Shown here: positions 24,633 to 33,113 of the stretch, piece after piece | Layout of the letters: every line of letters starts with the position of its first letter | How positions within the stretch are numbered: the first letter of the stretch is position 1 | Assembly: GCA_963711065.1 (NCBI GenBank) | Contig: CAVQCO010000007.1 | Location: 806,001 to 870,000, forward strand | From: Bog-473 sp963711065 | GTDB taxonomy: Bacteria > Actinomycetota > Acidimicrobiia > Acidimicrobiales > RAAP-2 | Reading direction: 5' to 3' | DNA: 64,000 bases | Notes under the pieces: generated by a model | Database searches by the model: none | What the model saw: only the letters and a program-made list of their open reading frames with translations | Told to the model about the DNA's origin: nothing | Translations under genes and position numbers: made by a program

Positions 24633-26237
24633 GTGCTGATCGACCTGCGCGTGCGCGACCTGGGCGTGATCGAGGACCTGAGCCTCGAGTTCGGGTCCGG
24701 CATGACGGCGCTCACCGGCGAGACGGGCGCCGGCAAGACATTGGTCGTCGAGGCGCTCCAGCTCGTGCTCGGGGGGCGGGCCAACCCGGGCATGGTGCGC
24801 GCCGGCGCCGCCGAGGCCCTCGTCGAGGCGAGGTTCGTCCTCGGCGAGGGCGACGGGGCACGTGAGGTCGTGCTGGCCCGCTCCGTGCCCGCCGAGGGGC
24901 GCTCGAGGGCCTGGGTCGACGGGCGCATGGCGCCGTTGGCGGCGTTGGGCGAGATGGCGGCCGAGGTGGTCGAGATCCACGGGCAGCACGAGCACCGCGC
25001 GCTCACGTCCGCGGGCGCCCAGCGCAACGTGCTCGATGCCTTCGCCGGCACCGACCTCAGCCGTGTGCGCGCCCTGCGGAGCCAACTGCGGGCGCTCGAC
25101 GAGGCGCTGGCCGGGCTCGGGGGCGACGACCAGCAGCGGGCGCGGGAGGCCGACGTCCTGCGTTACCAGGTCGCCGAGATCGCGGCGGCCCGCCTGGAGG
25201 ACCCCGAGGAGGAGACGGCGCTGCGCCTCGAGGAGGACCGTCTGGCCGACGCCGGGGCCTATCGGGAGGCGGCCCAGGCCGCCGTCGAGCTCGTCGACCC
25301 CGCCACCGGCGAGGGCGGCGTGCTCGACCTGCTCGGGCGCGCCGCCGGCGCCCTCTCGGGTCGGGAGGCCTTCGATGCCTCCCGCGACCGGCTGACCGGA
25401 GCGGCCGTCGATCTCTCCGACGTGGTGCGCTCGCTACGCGACGAGCTCGAGGCGTGGGAGGACGACCCGGGTCGGCTGGCCGACGTGCAGGAGCGGCGCC
25501 GGCTGCTGGGGGAGCTACGGCGCAAGTACGACCAGGACCTCGGCGCCGTGATGGCCTTCGAACGCCAGGCGGTGGCGCGGCTGGCCGCGCTCGAGGACGC
25601 CGAGGGCGAGGCCGCCCGGCTGCAGGACGAGCAGGGGCTGCGACGGACCGAGCTGGCGGAGGCCGAGGCGGCCGTGCGCTCGGTCCGGGCCCGTGCGGCA
25701 GGGGAGTTCGGCCGCCTGGTCGGCGAGCGCCTCGCCGCCTTGGCCATGGCGGGCGCCCGCCTGGAGGTGCGGGTGGCTCCCGAGGGGACGGGCGAGCCGG
25801 TGGAGCTGGGGCTCGGCGCCAACGTGGGTGAGCCGGTGCAACCGCTGGCCCGCGCGGCGTCGGGCGGAGAGTTGGCCCGGGCCATGCTGGCCATCCGACT
25901 GGTCGGGCTGGGCGGCCCGCAGACGATGGTCTTCGACGAGGTGGACGCCGGTGTGGGCGGCGCCGCCGCGCTCGCGCTCGCGCACGCCCTCCACGAGGTG
26001 GCGCGGGACCGCCAGGTGCTGGTCGTGACCCACCTGGCCCAGGTGGCCTCGCGCGCCGACGCGCAGGTGAGCGTGGTCAAGCGGGAGTCCCGGGGCCGCA
26101 CCGTCACCACGGCGACCACGGTCGTCGGCGAGGACCGCGTCACCGAGCTGTCGCGCATGCTGTCGGGGCATCCGGGCAGCGAGGCAGCCCGTGCCCACGC
26201 CCGCGAGCTCCTCGGCGCAGGGAGCACCCGATGCTGA
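24633..26237 (+). CDS. recN: DNA repair protein RecN
   Basis: RecN is an SMC-like ATPase that acts in recombinational repair of double-strand breaks. Walker A is GETGAGKT at residues 29–36, the central 250 residues are an antiparallel coiled coil rich in Glu/Ala/Arg, and the C-terminal head has the signature ASGGELARAML and Walker B MVFDEVDAGVGG. Length 534 is near the family norm. The start is GTG at 24633. In many bacteria recN is SOS-controlled; here no LexA box is visible at its 5' end, as it sits inside the tlyA–nadK–recN unit. Confidence 0.94.
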   Translation: MLIDLRVRDLGVIEDLSLEFGSGMTALTGETGAGKTLVVEALQLVLGGRANPGMVRAGAAEALVEARFVLGEGDGAREVVLARSVPAEGRSRAWVDGRMAPLAALGEMAAEVVEIHGQHEHRALTSAGAQRNVLDAFAGTDLSRVRALRSQLRALDEALAGLGGDDQQRAREADVLRYQVAEIAAARLEDPEEETALRLEEDRLADAGAYREAAQAAVELVDPATGEGGVLDLLGRAAGALSGREAFDASRDRLTGAAVDLSDVVRSLRDELEAWEDDPGRLADVQERRRLLGELRRKYDQDLGAVMAFERQAVARLAALEDAEGEAARLQDEQGLRRTELAEAEAAVRSVRARAAGEFGRLVGERLAALAMAGARLEVRVAPEGTGEPVELGLGANVGEPVQPLARAASGGELARAMLAIRLVGLGGPQTMVFDEVDAGVGGAAALALAHALHEVARDRQVLVVTHLAQVASRADAQVSVVKRESRGRTVTTATTVVGEDRVTELSRMLSGHPGSEAARAHARELLGAGSTRC

Positions 26238-26330
26238 GTGACCCCGGTCCGCGACGGCGGCGCCACGCGTCGATTATCGTGGCCGGGTGCACCGATCACG
26301 CGACGTGATGCTCGGCGCGCCGAAGGCGGC

Positions 26331-27971
26331 GTGAGCAAGTTCATCTTCGTCACCGGCGGGGTCTCGAGCTCGCTCGGGAAGGGTCTGACCGCCTCCTCGC
26401 TCGGCCGCCTCCTCAAGTGCCGTGGCCTTCGGGTCACGATGTGCAAGCTCGACCCCTACATCAACGTCGACCCCGGGACGATGAACCCCGGCGAGCACGG
26501 CGAGGTGTTCGTGACCGAGGACGGGGGCGAGACGGACCTCGACCTCGGGCACTACGAGCGCTTCATCGACGAGAACCTCTCCAAGCGGTCCAACACCACC
26601 ACCGGCGGCATCTACCGTTCCGTGATCGAGAAGGAGCGCCGCGGCGACTTCCTGGGCCGGACGGTGCAGGTCATCCCGCACGTGACCGACGAGATCAAGG
26701 ACCGCATCCGGCGCCTGGCCGACGAGGACGTCGACATCGTCATCGTCGAGATCGGGGGCACCGTCGGCGACATCGAGATCGTGCCCTTCATCGAGGCCAT
26801 CCGGCAGTTCCGACGTGACATCGGCCGGGACAACGTCTGCTACGTGCATCTCACGCTCGTGCCGTACCTCGTGTCGGGGGAGCAGAAGACGAAGCCGACG
26901 CAGCACTCGGTCACCGAGCTGCGCAGCCGGGGTATCCAGCCGGACGTCATCGTGTGCCGCAGCGACAAGCCGATCTCCGACGGTCTCAAGCGCAAGATCT
27001 CGCTGCAGTGCGACGTCGCCATCGATGCCGTCATCTCCGCCGTGGACGCACCGAGCATCTACGAGATCCCGCTCGTGCTCCATGAGCAGGGCCTCGACAC
27101 CTACGTGTGCCGGACCCTCGGCCTCGACGATGCAACCCACCAGGTCGACATCTCCGAGTGGGAGGCGCTCGTCGGCCGGGTCGAGTCGCTGACGCGTCGC
27201 GTCAAGGTGGGGATCGTCGGCAAGTACGTCAACATGCCCGACGCCTACATGTCCGTCGTCGAGGCGCTCCGCCATGCCGGGTTCCACCACGGCGCGGAGG
27301 TCGAGTTGGACTGGATCGACGCGGAGCTGGTGCCGGACCTGCTCGGCACCGACCGGTTGCGCGGGCTCGACGCCATCGTGATCCCGGGCGGCTTCGGGGA
27401 GCGGGGCATCGAGGGCATGATCGCGGCGGCGGGCTACAGCCGCGACCAGGGCATCCCGTGCCTGGGCCTGTGCCTCGGTCTGCACGTGATGGTCATCTCG
27501 GTGGCGCGTGACCGGGCCGGTCTGGAGCGGGCCAACTCACGGGAGTTCGACAGTTTGTCGCCGCACATGGTCATCGACCTCATGCCCGACCAGACGGAGG
27601 TCACCGACAAGGGGGGCACCATGCGGCTCGGCTCCTACCAGGCGGTGCTGTTGGCCGAGTCCAAGGTGGCGCGGGCCTACGGCACGTTGGGCGTCACCGA
27701 GCGCCACCGGCACCGCTTCGAGTTCAACAACAAGTACAAGACGCGGCTCGAGGCGGTCGGCCTGGTGTGCTCGGGGAGCTCACCCGACGGCCGTCTCGTG
27801 GAGTTCGTCGAGCTCGAGGACCATCCCTTCTGGGTCGCCACCCAGGCCCACCCCGAATTCAAGAGCCGGCCGGACCGCCCCCACCCGCTGTTCCGCGAGC
27901 TGGTGGCTGCGGCGCTCGAGCGGGCGGAGGGCCGCGAGCCGCACCTGCTCGACCTCGACGCCGTCACCTAG
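26331..27971 (+). CDS. pyrG: CTP synthase
   Basis: CTP synthase aminates UTP to CTP with glutamine and ATP. The synthetase domain begins KFIFVTGGVSSSLGKGLTASS with the ATP/UTP P-loop, and CKLDPYINVDPGTM and EIGGTVGDIE follow. The C-terminal glutamine amidotransferase domain has the nucleophile Cys in CLGLCLGLHV and the His-Glu pair in AHPEF. The GTG at 26331 gives the normal N-terminus and 546 residues. About 95 bases separate it from recN, perhaps with its own promoter. The NUDIX gene follows five bases after its stop. Confidence 0.96.
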   Translation: MSKFIFVTGGVSSSLGKGLTASSLGRLLKCRGLRVTMCKLDPYINVDPGTMNPGEHGEVFVTEDGGETDLDLGHYERFIDENLSKRSNTTTGGIYRSVIEKERRGDFLGRTVQVIPHVTDEIKDRIRRLADEDVDIVIVEIGGTVGDIEIVPFIEAIRQFRRDIGRDNVCYVHLTLVPYLVSGEQKTKPTQHSVTELRSRGIQPDVIVCRSDKPISDGLKRKISLQCDVAIDAVISAVDAPSIYEIPLVLHEQGLDTYVCRTLGLDDATHQVDISEWEALVGRVESLTRRVKVGIVGKYVNMPDAYMSVVEALRHAGFHHGAEVELDWIDAELVPDLLGTDRLRGLDAIVIPGGFGERGIEGMIAAAGYSRDQGIPCLGLCLGLHVMVISVARDRAGLERANSREFDSLSPHMVIDLMPDQTEVTDKGGTMRLGSYQAVLLAESKVARAYGTLGVTERHRHRFEFNNKYKTRLEAVGLVCSGSSPDGRLVEFVELEDHPFWVATQAHPEFKSRPDRPHPLFRELVAAALERAEGREPHLLDLDAVT

Positions 27972-27975
27972 GCGC

Positions 27976-28533
27976 GTGCCGGGGTTCCGCCGTGTCTCGG
28001 AGGACGAGCTCCTCCGGGCCTGGCTGTTCCGCGTGGACCGGCTCCACCTCCTCGACCCCGAGGGCAATCCCTTCGAACGCGTCGTCGTCCGCCACCCCGG
28101 TGCGGTCACGGTGGTGCCGGTCCACGAGGACGGGACGGCGACGCTGGTGCGCCAGTACCGGGCGGCGGTCGACGCGATGGTGCTCGAGATCCCCGCCGGA
28201 ACCCGCGACAAGGACGACGAGTCGCTCGAGGCGACGGCCCGGCGCGAGCTGGCCGAGGAGGCCGGGCTCGAGGCGGCCGACTGGGAGGTGCTCATCGGCA
28301 CCTGGAACTCGCCGGGGGTCAGCGACCAGCTCACCACGATCTATCTCGCCACGGGCCTCACCGCGGTGCCGAGCAGGCCCGACGGGGTCGAAGAGGGCTA
28401 CATGACGGTCGAGACCATCGCGCTGGCCGATCTCGAGGGCCTGGTCGCGGACGGGTCCCTGCGGGACGAGACGACGGTCCTCGGGCTCCTCATGGCCCGT
28501 GAACGCCTCGCCGCGACGGGACGGCTTCGGTGA
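27976..28533 (+). CDS. NUDIX hydrolase, ADP-ribose pyrophosphatase type
   Basis: The 185-residue protein carries a NUDIX box around EATARRELAEEAGLE, with the metal-binding REL-EE core. The first Gly and Glu are separated by six rather than the canonical five residues (GTRDKDDE), a small insertion also seen in some ADPRases. Sequence context VLEIPAGTRD and SPGVSDQLTTIYLA fits ADP-ribose/NDP-sugar pyrophosphatases. It corresponds in order to Rv1700 of Mycobacterium tuberculosis, a known ADP-ribose pyrophosphatase. The GTG at 27976 is chosen; its stop overlaps the xerD start (GTGA). Confidence 0.85.
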   Translation: MPGFRRVSEDELLRAWLFRVDRLHLLDPEGNPFERVVVRHPGAVTVVPVHEDGTATLVRQYRAAVDAMVLEIPAGTRDKDDESLEATARRELAEEAGLEAADWEVLIGTWNSPGVSDQLTTIYLATGLTAVPSRPDGVEEGYMTVETIALADLEGLVADGSLRDETTVLGLLMARERLAATGRLR

Positions 28534-29489
28534 CGACGGCCGTGCCCCGGTCCGCCGAGGAGTTCCTGAGCTGGCTGGAGGTGGAGCGGGGCCGGTCGCC
28601 CCGGACGCTGTCGGCGTACCGGCGGGACCTGGCGGCGTACCAGGCGGGCGTCGAGGAGCGTGGCGGGACGGCCATCGACGCCGCATCGTCCGCCGACGTG
28701 GCGGCGCACGTCGCCGCGTTGCGCCGGACCCACGGCGCCGCATCCGTCGCCCGCGCGCTCTCGAGCATCCGTGGCTACCACCGCTTCCTCGTGGAGGAGG
28801 GGTGGCGGGACGACGACCCGACCCTGGACCTGCCGTCGGTCTCGGTGACCGACCTCCTGCCGAAGGCGCTGAGCGAGGAGGAGACCGAGCGGCTCCTCGG
28901 TTCGGTCGTCGGCACGGGCCCTGTCGTCCTGCGCGACCGAGCCCTCCTCGAGGTGCTCTACGGCACCGGGGCCCGGGTGAGCGAGGTGGTCGGCTTGAAC
29001 CTCGGGGACGTGGCGGGCGCGCTCGACTCCGCCGACCTGCCGCTGGTCCGCGTGGTGGGGAAGGGGGACAAGGAGCGGGCCGTCCCGCTCGGTCGCCTGG
29101 CCCGGGCCGCGCTGGACGAGTGGCTCTCGGGCCAGGGGCGGCCCCTCCTCGCGCCGGCCCGGTGGCGCCGCCGGGGCGACGCCGAGGCCGTCTTCCTCAA
29201 CGTCCGTGGAGGTCGGCTGTCCCGGGTGGGCGCGTTCGGGGTCGTCAAGAAGTACGCCGCCCGCGTCGGGCTGGAGGAGAAGGTCAGCCCCCACGTCCTC
29301 CGGCACTCGTGCGCCACCCACATGCTGGGCCGCGGGGCCGACGTGCGGGTCGTGCAGGAGCTCCTGGGGCATGCCTCCGTCGCCACGACGCAGCGCTACA
29401 CGAAGGTTTCTCCCGAGCACCTCCGGCGGGCCTACGAGGGAGCCCACCCGCGGGCGGGAACAAAGGGGGGGAGGGACCGCGTAGCATGA
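28530..29489 (+). CDS. xerD: Tyrosine recombinase XerD/XerC
   Basis: This site-specific recombinase resolves chromosome dimers at dif. The N-terminal SAM-like core-binding domain (residues about 10–95) contains RGRSPRTLSAYRRDL. The catalytic domain has the first Arg in GTGARVSEV, Lys in GKGDKERAVP, HxLR in SPHVLRHSCATH, the second His in LGHASV and the nucleophile Tyr in TQRYTKV. All six catalytic residues are present. At this locus in other actinobacteria the gene is called xerD. It overlaps the NUDIX stop by four bases. Confidence 0.92.
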   Translation: MTTAVPRSAEEFLSWLEVERGRSPRTLSAYRRDLAAYQAGVEERGGTAIDAASSADVAAHVAALRRTHGAASVARALSSIRGYHRFLVEEGWRDDDPTLDLPSVSVTDLLPKALSEEETERLLGSVVGTGPVVLRDRALLEVLYGTGARVSEVVGLNLGDVAGALDSADLPLVRVVGKGDKERAVPLGRLARAALDEWLSGQGRPLLAPARWRRRGDAEAVFLNVRGGRLSRVGAFGVVKKYAARVGLEEKVSPHVLRHSCATHMLGRGADVRVVQELLGHASVATTQRYTKVSPEHLRRAYEGAHPRAGTKGGRDRVA

Positions 29490-29493
29490 CCCC

Positions 29494-29851
29494 ATGCCGA
29501 ACGAGGCCCCCACGGCGGAGACCGCCGACGTCGATTTTGCCGCCCTGCTGCGCGACGAGCAGGCCGGGCTCCAGGCCCAGCTGAAGGAGCTTGGCTTCGC
29601 TGACCAGGGGAGTGGCCTCAACTACGACTCCAACTTCGCCGACTCCAGCCAGGTGACGGCGGAGCGGGGTGAGGCCGAGCGGTTGGCGACCGAGCTCCGC
29701 GAGGCTCTCGACGAGGTGGACGCCGCCATCGAGCGCCTCGCGCGACGGGACGTACGGGGTCTGCGAAGGGTGCGGCAAGCCCATCGGCGCCGCCCGGCTC
29801 GAGGCCATGCCAGCGGCCCGCCTCTGCATCGTCGACGCCGCCAAGCACTAG
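29494..29851 (+). CDS. DksA/TraR-type zinc-finger protein, frameshifted
   Basis: The first part (from ATG at 29494) is a coiled-coil helix region ending DAAIERLAR; the second part, in the next frame, reads DGTYGVCEGCGKPIGAARLEAMPAARLC. Removing one base from the CGCGCG run at 29739–29744 joins them as RLADGTYGVCEGCGKP, exactly as in family members, to give about 118 residues. DksA/TraR proteins modulate RNA polymerase through the secondary channel. The zinc site is also odd: the usual second CxxC pair is CIVD, so the fourth cysteine is missing. The frameshift may be a base-calling error. Confidence 0.7.
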
Positions 29852-29887
29852 GTGCGCCCGCCCGGGGCCTCCTCCGGGAGGCGGCCG

Positions 29888-30613
29888 ATGGACCAGCGGA
29901 CCAAGCGCGTCCTGTGGACCCTCGCCGGCGCCATCTTGGTCGTCGCGCTCGTCGCGCACCACAACATCACGCAGTCGGAGATCATCGTCTTCTGCGTCAT
30001 CGTGCCGTCGATCATCCTCCACGAGGTGTCACACGGGTGGGTGGCCAACGCCTTCGGGGACGACACGGCGAAACGTGCCGGCCGCCTGACCCTGAACCCG
30101 GTGGCGCACGTCGATCCCGTCGGGACCCTGATCGTGCCCGCCCTGCTCTCCCTCACGTCGGCCGGCGTCTTCGGATGGGCCAAGCCCGTGCCGGTCAACG
30201 TCGGGCGGCTGCGGAGCCCGCGCAATCAGGGTGTCCTGGTCTCGCTGGCCGGCCCGGCCATGAACGCGGCACTGGCCGCCATCATGGCCGTCGTGTTCAT
30301 CGACGTGATCCGACCGGGTCTCTCGCCCTTTGGTCAGCTCCCGGTCAGCGCGCAGATCGTCTTCTATGCCGGCCTCGTCAACGTGTGGCTGTGCATCTTC
30401 AACCTGATCCCCATCCCACCCCTCGACGGTTCGGTGCTCTTCGAGCGGCTGCTGCCGGCGCGCTACTGGCCGACCTATCTCCGCTTCCGGCAGTACACCA
30501 TGCCGATCCTGATGGGGCTCGTGCTGCTGAACTTCTTCCTGTACCCCCACGGGCCCATCACGTGGCTGTTCGACCGCCTGTTCAACTGGTGGGTCCACGT
30601 GCTGGGCATTTAG
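29888..30613 (+). CDS. M50-family site-2-type membrane metalloprotease
   Basis: A 241-residue membrane protein of the Rip3/YwhC-like M50 family. HEVSH (HExxH) with its catalytic Glu lies in transmembrane segment 2, and NLIPIPPLDGS, containing the third metal ligand Asp, is near the C-terminal third. There are about five or six hydrophobic helices. Such enzymes cut membrane proteins inside the bilayer, often to release regulators. The ATG at 29888 has GGGAGG upstream; an earlier in-frame GTG at 29852 touches the stop of the DksA-type gene and is less likely. It converges on trpS with seven bases between stops. Confidence 0.87.
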   Translation: MDQRTKRVLWTLAGAILVVALVAHHNITQSEIIVFCVIVPSIILHEVSHGWVANAFGDDTAKRAGRLTLNPVAHVDPVGTLIVPALLSLTSAGVFGWAKPVPVNVGRLRSPRNQGVLVSLAGPAMNAALAAIMAVVFIDVIRPGLSPFGQLPVSAQIVFYAGLVNVWLCIFNLIPIPPLDGSVLFERLLPARYWPTYLRFRQYTMPILMGLVLLNFFLYPHGPITWLFDRLFNWWVHVLGI

Positions 30614-30619
30614 CTATAG

Positions 30620-31609
30620 CTAGTCGGGCGTCGCGGGCAGCAGCCCCATGGCATCGGCCGCGCGGGCGTAGGTGGCGGCCGCCACCTCGTGCGCCCTTGC
30701 CGCGCCGCGGGCCAGCACCGCGGCGACGTAGGGCAGGTCGGCCTCGAGCGCCGCCCGTCGCTCGCGCACGGGGCGGAGGAGCTCGCAGAGGGCCTCGGCG
30801 ACATCGTTCTTGAGGTCCCCGTAGCGCTCGTAGCCCGCGGCGACCTCGGTCGGCGACCGCCCGGTCGCCGCGGCCAGCAGGTCGAGGAGGTTGGCCAGGC
30901 CCGGCTTGGCGGCGCGGTCGTAGCGCATCTCGCCGTCGGTGTCGGTCACGGCCTTGCGCACCTTTTTCGTGATGTCCCGGTCGGAGTCGAGGAGGCCGAT
31001 CGTCCCGAGCGGGGAGTCCACCGACTTGGACATCTTGCGCTCGGGGTGCTGGAGGTCCATGACCCGGGCGCCCGTCCCCGGTATGGCGGCCTCGGGGATC
31101 GTGAAGGTCTCCCCGTAGCGATTGTTGAACCGGACCGCGACCTCGCGCGCCAGCTCCAGGTGTTGGCGCTGGTCGTCGCCGACGGGCACCGCCGTGGCGT
31201 CGTAGAGCAGGATGTCGGCGGCCATCAGGACGGGGTAGGTGAAGAGCCCGACGCGGACGGCCTCCTGGCCCTTGCCTTTGTCCTTGAACTGGGTCATGCG
31301 GCGCAGCTCGCCCATCGTGGCGGTGCACTCGAGCAGCCAGGTCAGCCGGCAGTGCTCGGGCACGTGGCTCTGGACGAAGATCGTGCACCGGTCGGGGTCG
31401 AGGCCGATCGCCAGCAGGTTGAGGGCGGCGTCGAGGGTGTTGGCCCGCAGCGCTGCGGGCTCGATCTCGGTGGTGAGCGCGTGCAGGTCCACCACGAAGT
31501 AGAAGGCGTCGTACCCGTCCTGGAACGTGACCCAGTGCCGGAGGGCCCCGAGGTAGTTCCCGAGGGTGAAGTTGCCCGAGGGCGCGATGCCGGAGAGGAC
31601 CCTGTCCAT
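30620..31609 (-). CDS. trpS: Tryptophanyl-tRNA synthetase
   Basis: The class I synthetase charges tRNA-Trp. The first signature is SGNFTLGNYLGAL (in place of HIGH) near residue 10, the second is RKMSKS around residue 195, and VGDDQRQHLEL and YPVLMAADIL are family blocks. It has 329 residues from the ATG at 31609. The same open frame runs upstream on the opposite strand of scpA, but that part is not coding. It is divergent from scpA with 84 bases between the starts. Confidence 0.95.
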   Translation of the reverse strand: MDRVLSGIAPSGNFTLGNYLGALRHWVTFQDGYDAFYFVVDLHALTTEIEPAALRANTLDAALNLLAIGLDPDRCTIFVQSHVPEHCRLTWLLECTATMGELRRMTQFKDKGKGQEAVRVGLFTYPVLMAADILLYDATAVPVGDDQRQHLELAREVAVRFNNRYGETFTIPEAAIPGTGARVMDLQHPERKMSKSVDSPLGTIGLLDSDRDITKKVRKAVTDTDGEMRYDRAAKPGLANLLDLLAAATGRSPTEVAAGYERYGDLKNDVAEALCELLRPVRERRAALEADLPYVAAVLARGAARAHEVAAATYARAADAMGLLPATPD

Positions 31610-31693
31610 GGGTCGCCATGGTAGGGCGCACGGGCCGGGCAGCCGCTCCCCGGGGTGCGCGAGCGGAGCCCCCCGGTTCGATAACGTCAATGG

Positions 31694-32500
31694 GTGGCCT
31701 ACGCGGTGTCGACCCCCGTCTTCGAGGGCCCCCTCGACCTCCTGCTGCACCTGGTGTCGTCCCACGAGGTCGACGTGCTCGACATCCCGCTGCTGCCGGT
31801 GGTCGACGCGTTCGTGCACGTCCTCGCCGAGCAGCGTGACCGCATCGACTTCAACCAGCTCTCCGAGTTCCTGTTGCTCGCGGCCATCCTGATCGAGCTG
31901 AAGTCCCAGAAGCTGCTGCCGGGGCGGGAGACGTCCGAGGACGACGAGGACCTGGTGGGGTGGGAGGAACGGGACCTGCTGCTGGCACGCCTGTTGGAGT
32001 GCCGGGCCTACGCCGCCGCCACGGACGTCTTCGTGGCCCTGGCCGAGCAGGCGTCGCGGTCGGTGCCCCGGGAGGCGGGGCTCGACGACGACTTCGCCGT
32101 CCATGCCCCGGACCTGCTCGCCGGGGTCACCCCGGAGGACATCGCCCAGGCCTACCTGCGCGGGGCGGCCGAGCGGCCCGTTCCGCGGGTCGACCTCTCC
32201 CACGTGACGGTGGACACCGTCTCGGTGTCGGAGGCCGTGGCCGAGCTGATCACCTTGCCCCACTCCGCTCGGGCCAGCTCGTTTCGCATGCTGGTGCAGG
32301 ACTGCCGCACCCGGATCGACGTCATCGTGCGCTTCTTGGCCCTGCTCGAGCTGTGCAAGATGGGCCGGGTCGCGTTGGGGCAGGGCGCGACCTTCGGCGA
32401 GCTGCAGATCTCGTGGCTCGACGGCGACGAGTTGGCCGCAGTGAGCGGTCGCGGCCTGGCCGAGCTGGCCGGGTACCAGATCGACGACTACGAAGGATGA
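31694..32500 (+). CDS. scpA: Segregation and condensation protein A
   Basis: ScpA is the kleisin that bridges SMC heads in chromosome condensation. The N-terminal block VFEGPLDLLLHLV and DFNQLSEFLLLAAILIELKSQKLLP are diagnostic, and the C-terminal winged helix holds ALLELCKMGRVALGQ. Length 268 is typical. It starts with GTG at 31694. The scpB gene begins four bases after its stop, so the two are co-expressed. A parA-like gene usually found just upstream in actinobacteria is absent here. Confidence 0.94.
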   Translation: MAYAVSTPVFEGPLDLLLHLVSSHEVDVLDIPLLPVVDAFVHVLAEQRDRIDFNQLSEFLLLAAILIELKSQKLLPGRETSEDDEDLVGWEERDLLLARLLECRAYAAATDVFVALAEQASRSVPREAGLDDDFAVHAPDLLAGVTPEDIAQAYLRGAAERPVPRVDLSHVTVDTVSVSEAVAELITLPHSARASSFRMLVQDCRTRIDVIVRFLALLELCKMGRVALGQGATFGELQISWLDGDELAAVSGRGLAELAGYQIDDYEG

Positions 32501-32504
32501 GGGG

Positions 32505-33113
32505 TTGAATCCCGTGGAACAGGGTGAGTTGAGCCGGACGATCGAAGCCATCCTCCTGGTGGCCGTGGAGCCGCTGCCGTCCCAGCTGCTGGCCGAGCTG
32601 GTGGAGGAGCCCGTGGAGCGGGTGGAGGAGACGCTCGATGCGCTCGCCCGATCCTACGAGCGCGAGCATCGGGGCTTCGTGCTGGCCCGCATCGCCGGAG
32701 GCGCCCGGCTGCAGACCCACCCGGACCTCGCGCCCTACGTCGAGCGGTTCGCCAACCGGGACGTCTCGCACCGCCTGTCGACGGCCGCGTTGGAGACGTT
32801 GGCCATCGTCGCCTACCGCCAGCCCGTTTCGCGGGGTCAGATCTCCGCCCTGCGCGGCGTCAACGTCGACGGCGTGACCCGCCTGCTCGAGCAGCGTGGC
32901 TACATCGAGGTCGTCGGCCACGCGGAGGGACCGGGCCAGCCCGCGCTGTTCGGCACGACCGACCTGTTCCTGGAACGGCTCGGGCTCGACACGCTCGACC
33001 AACTGCCGCCAGTGGAGGACTTCCTGCCCGGCCCCGAGGTTGCCGGCGACTTCGAGCGCGACCTGCAGTCGGCGCTCGGGCTCGGCGTCGAGGCGGCCTC
33101 CGACGACACCTGA
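32505..33113 (+). CDS. scpB: Segregation and condensation protein B
   Basis: ScpB dimers bind ScpA and complete the SMC–ScpAB complex. Two winged helices are visible: IEAILLVAVEPLPSQLLAELV near the N-terminus and the diagnostic LETLAIVAYRQPVSRGQISALRGVNVD in the second. TTG at 32505 with AAGGATGAGGGG upstream is the likely start, GTG at 32514 an alternative. The tail is notable: removing one base at the TGA (33111–33113) would continue the frame directly into RluB, giving one protein of about 461 residues. Whether the stop is real needs read-level proof. Confidence 0.92.
   Translation: MNPVEQGELSRTIEAILLVAVEPLPSQLLAELVEEPVERVEETLDALARSYEREHRGFVLARIAGGARLQTHPDLAPYVERFANRDVSHRLSTAALETLAIVAYRQPVSRGQISALRGVNVDGVTRLLEQRGYIEVVGHAEGPGQPALFGTTDLFLERLGLDTLDQLPPVEDFLPGPEVAGDFERDLQSALGLGVEAASDDT

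Noticed and set aside
31610..32551. An N-terminal extension of trpS across scpA
   Set aside because: TrpS has its normal start at 31609 and the extension is antisense to a clear scpA.
33040..33113. TTG 33040 as a firm rluB start
   Set aside because: It is used only as a placeholder: no ribosome site at proper spacing, and it lies deep inside scpB.
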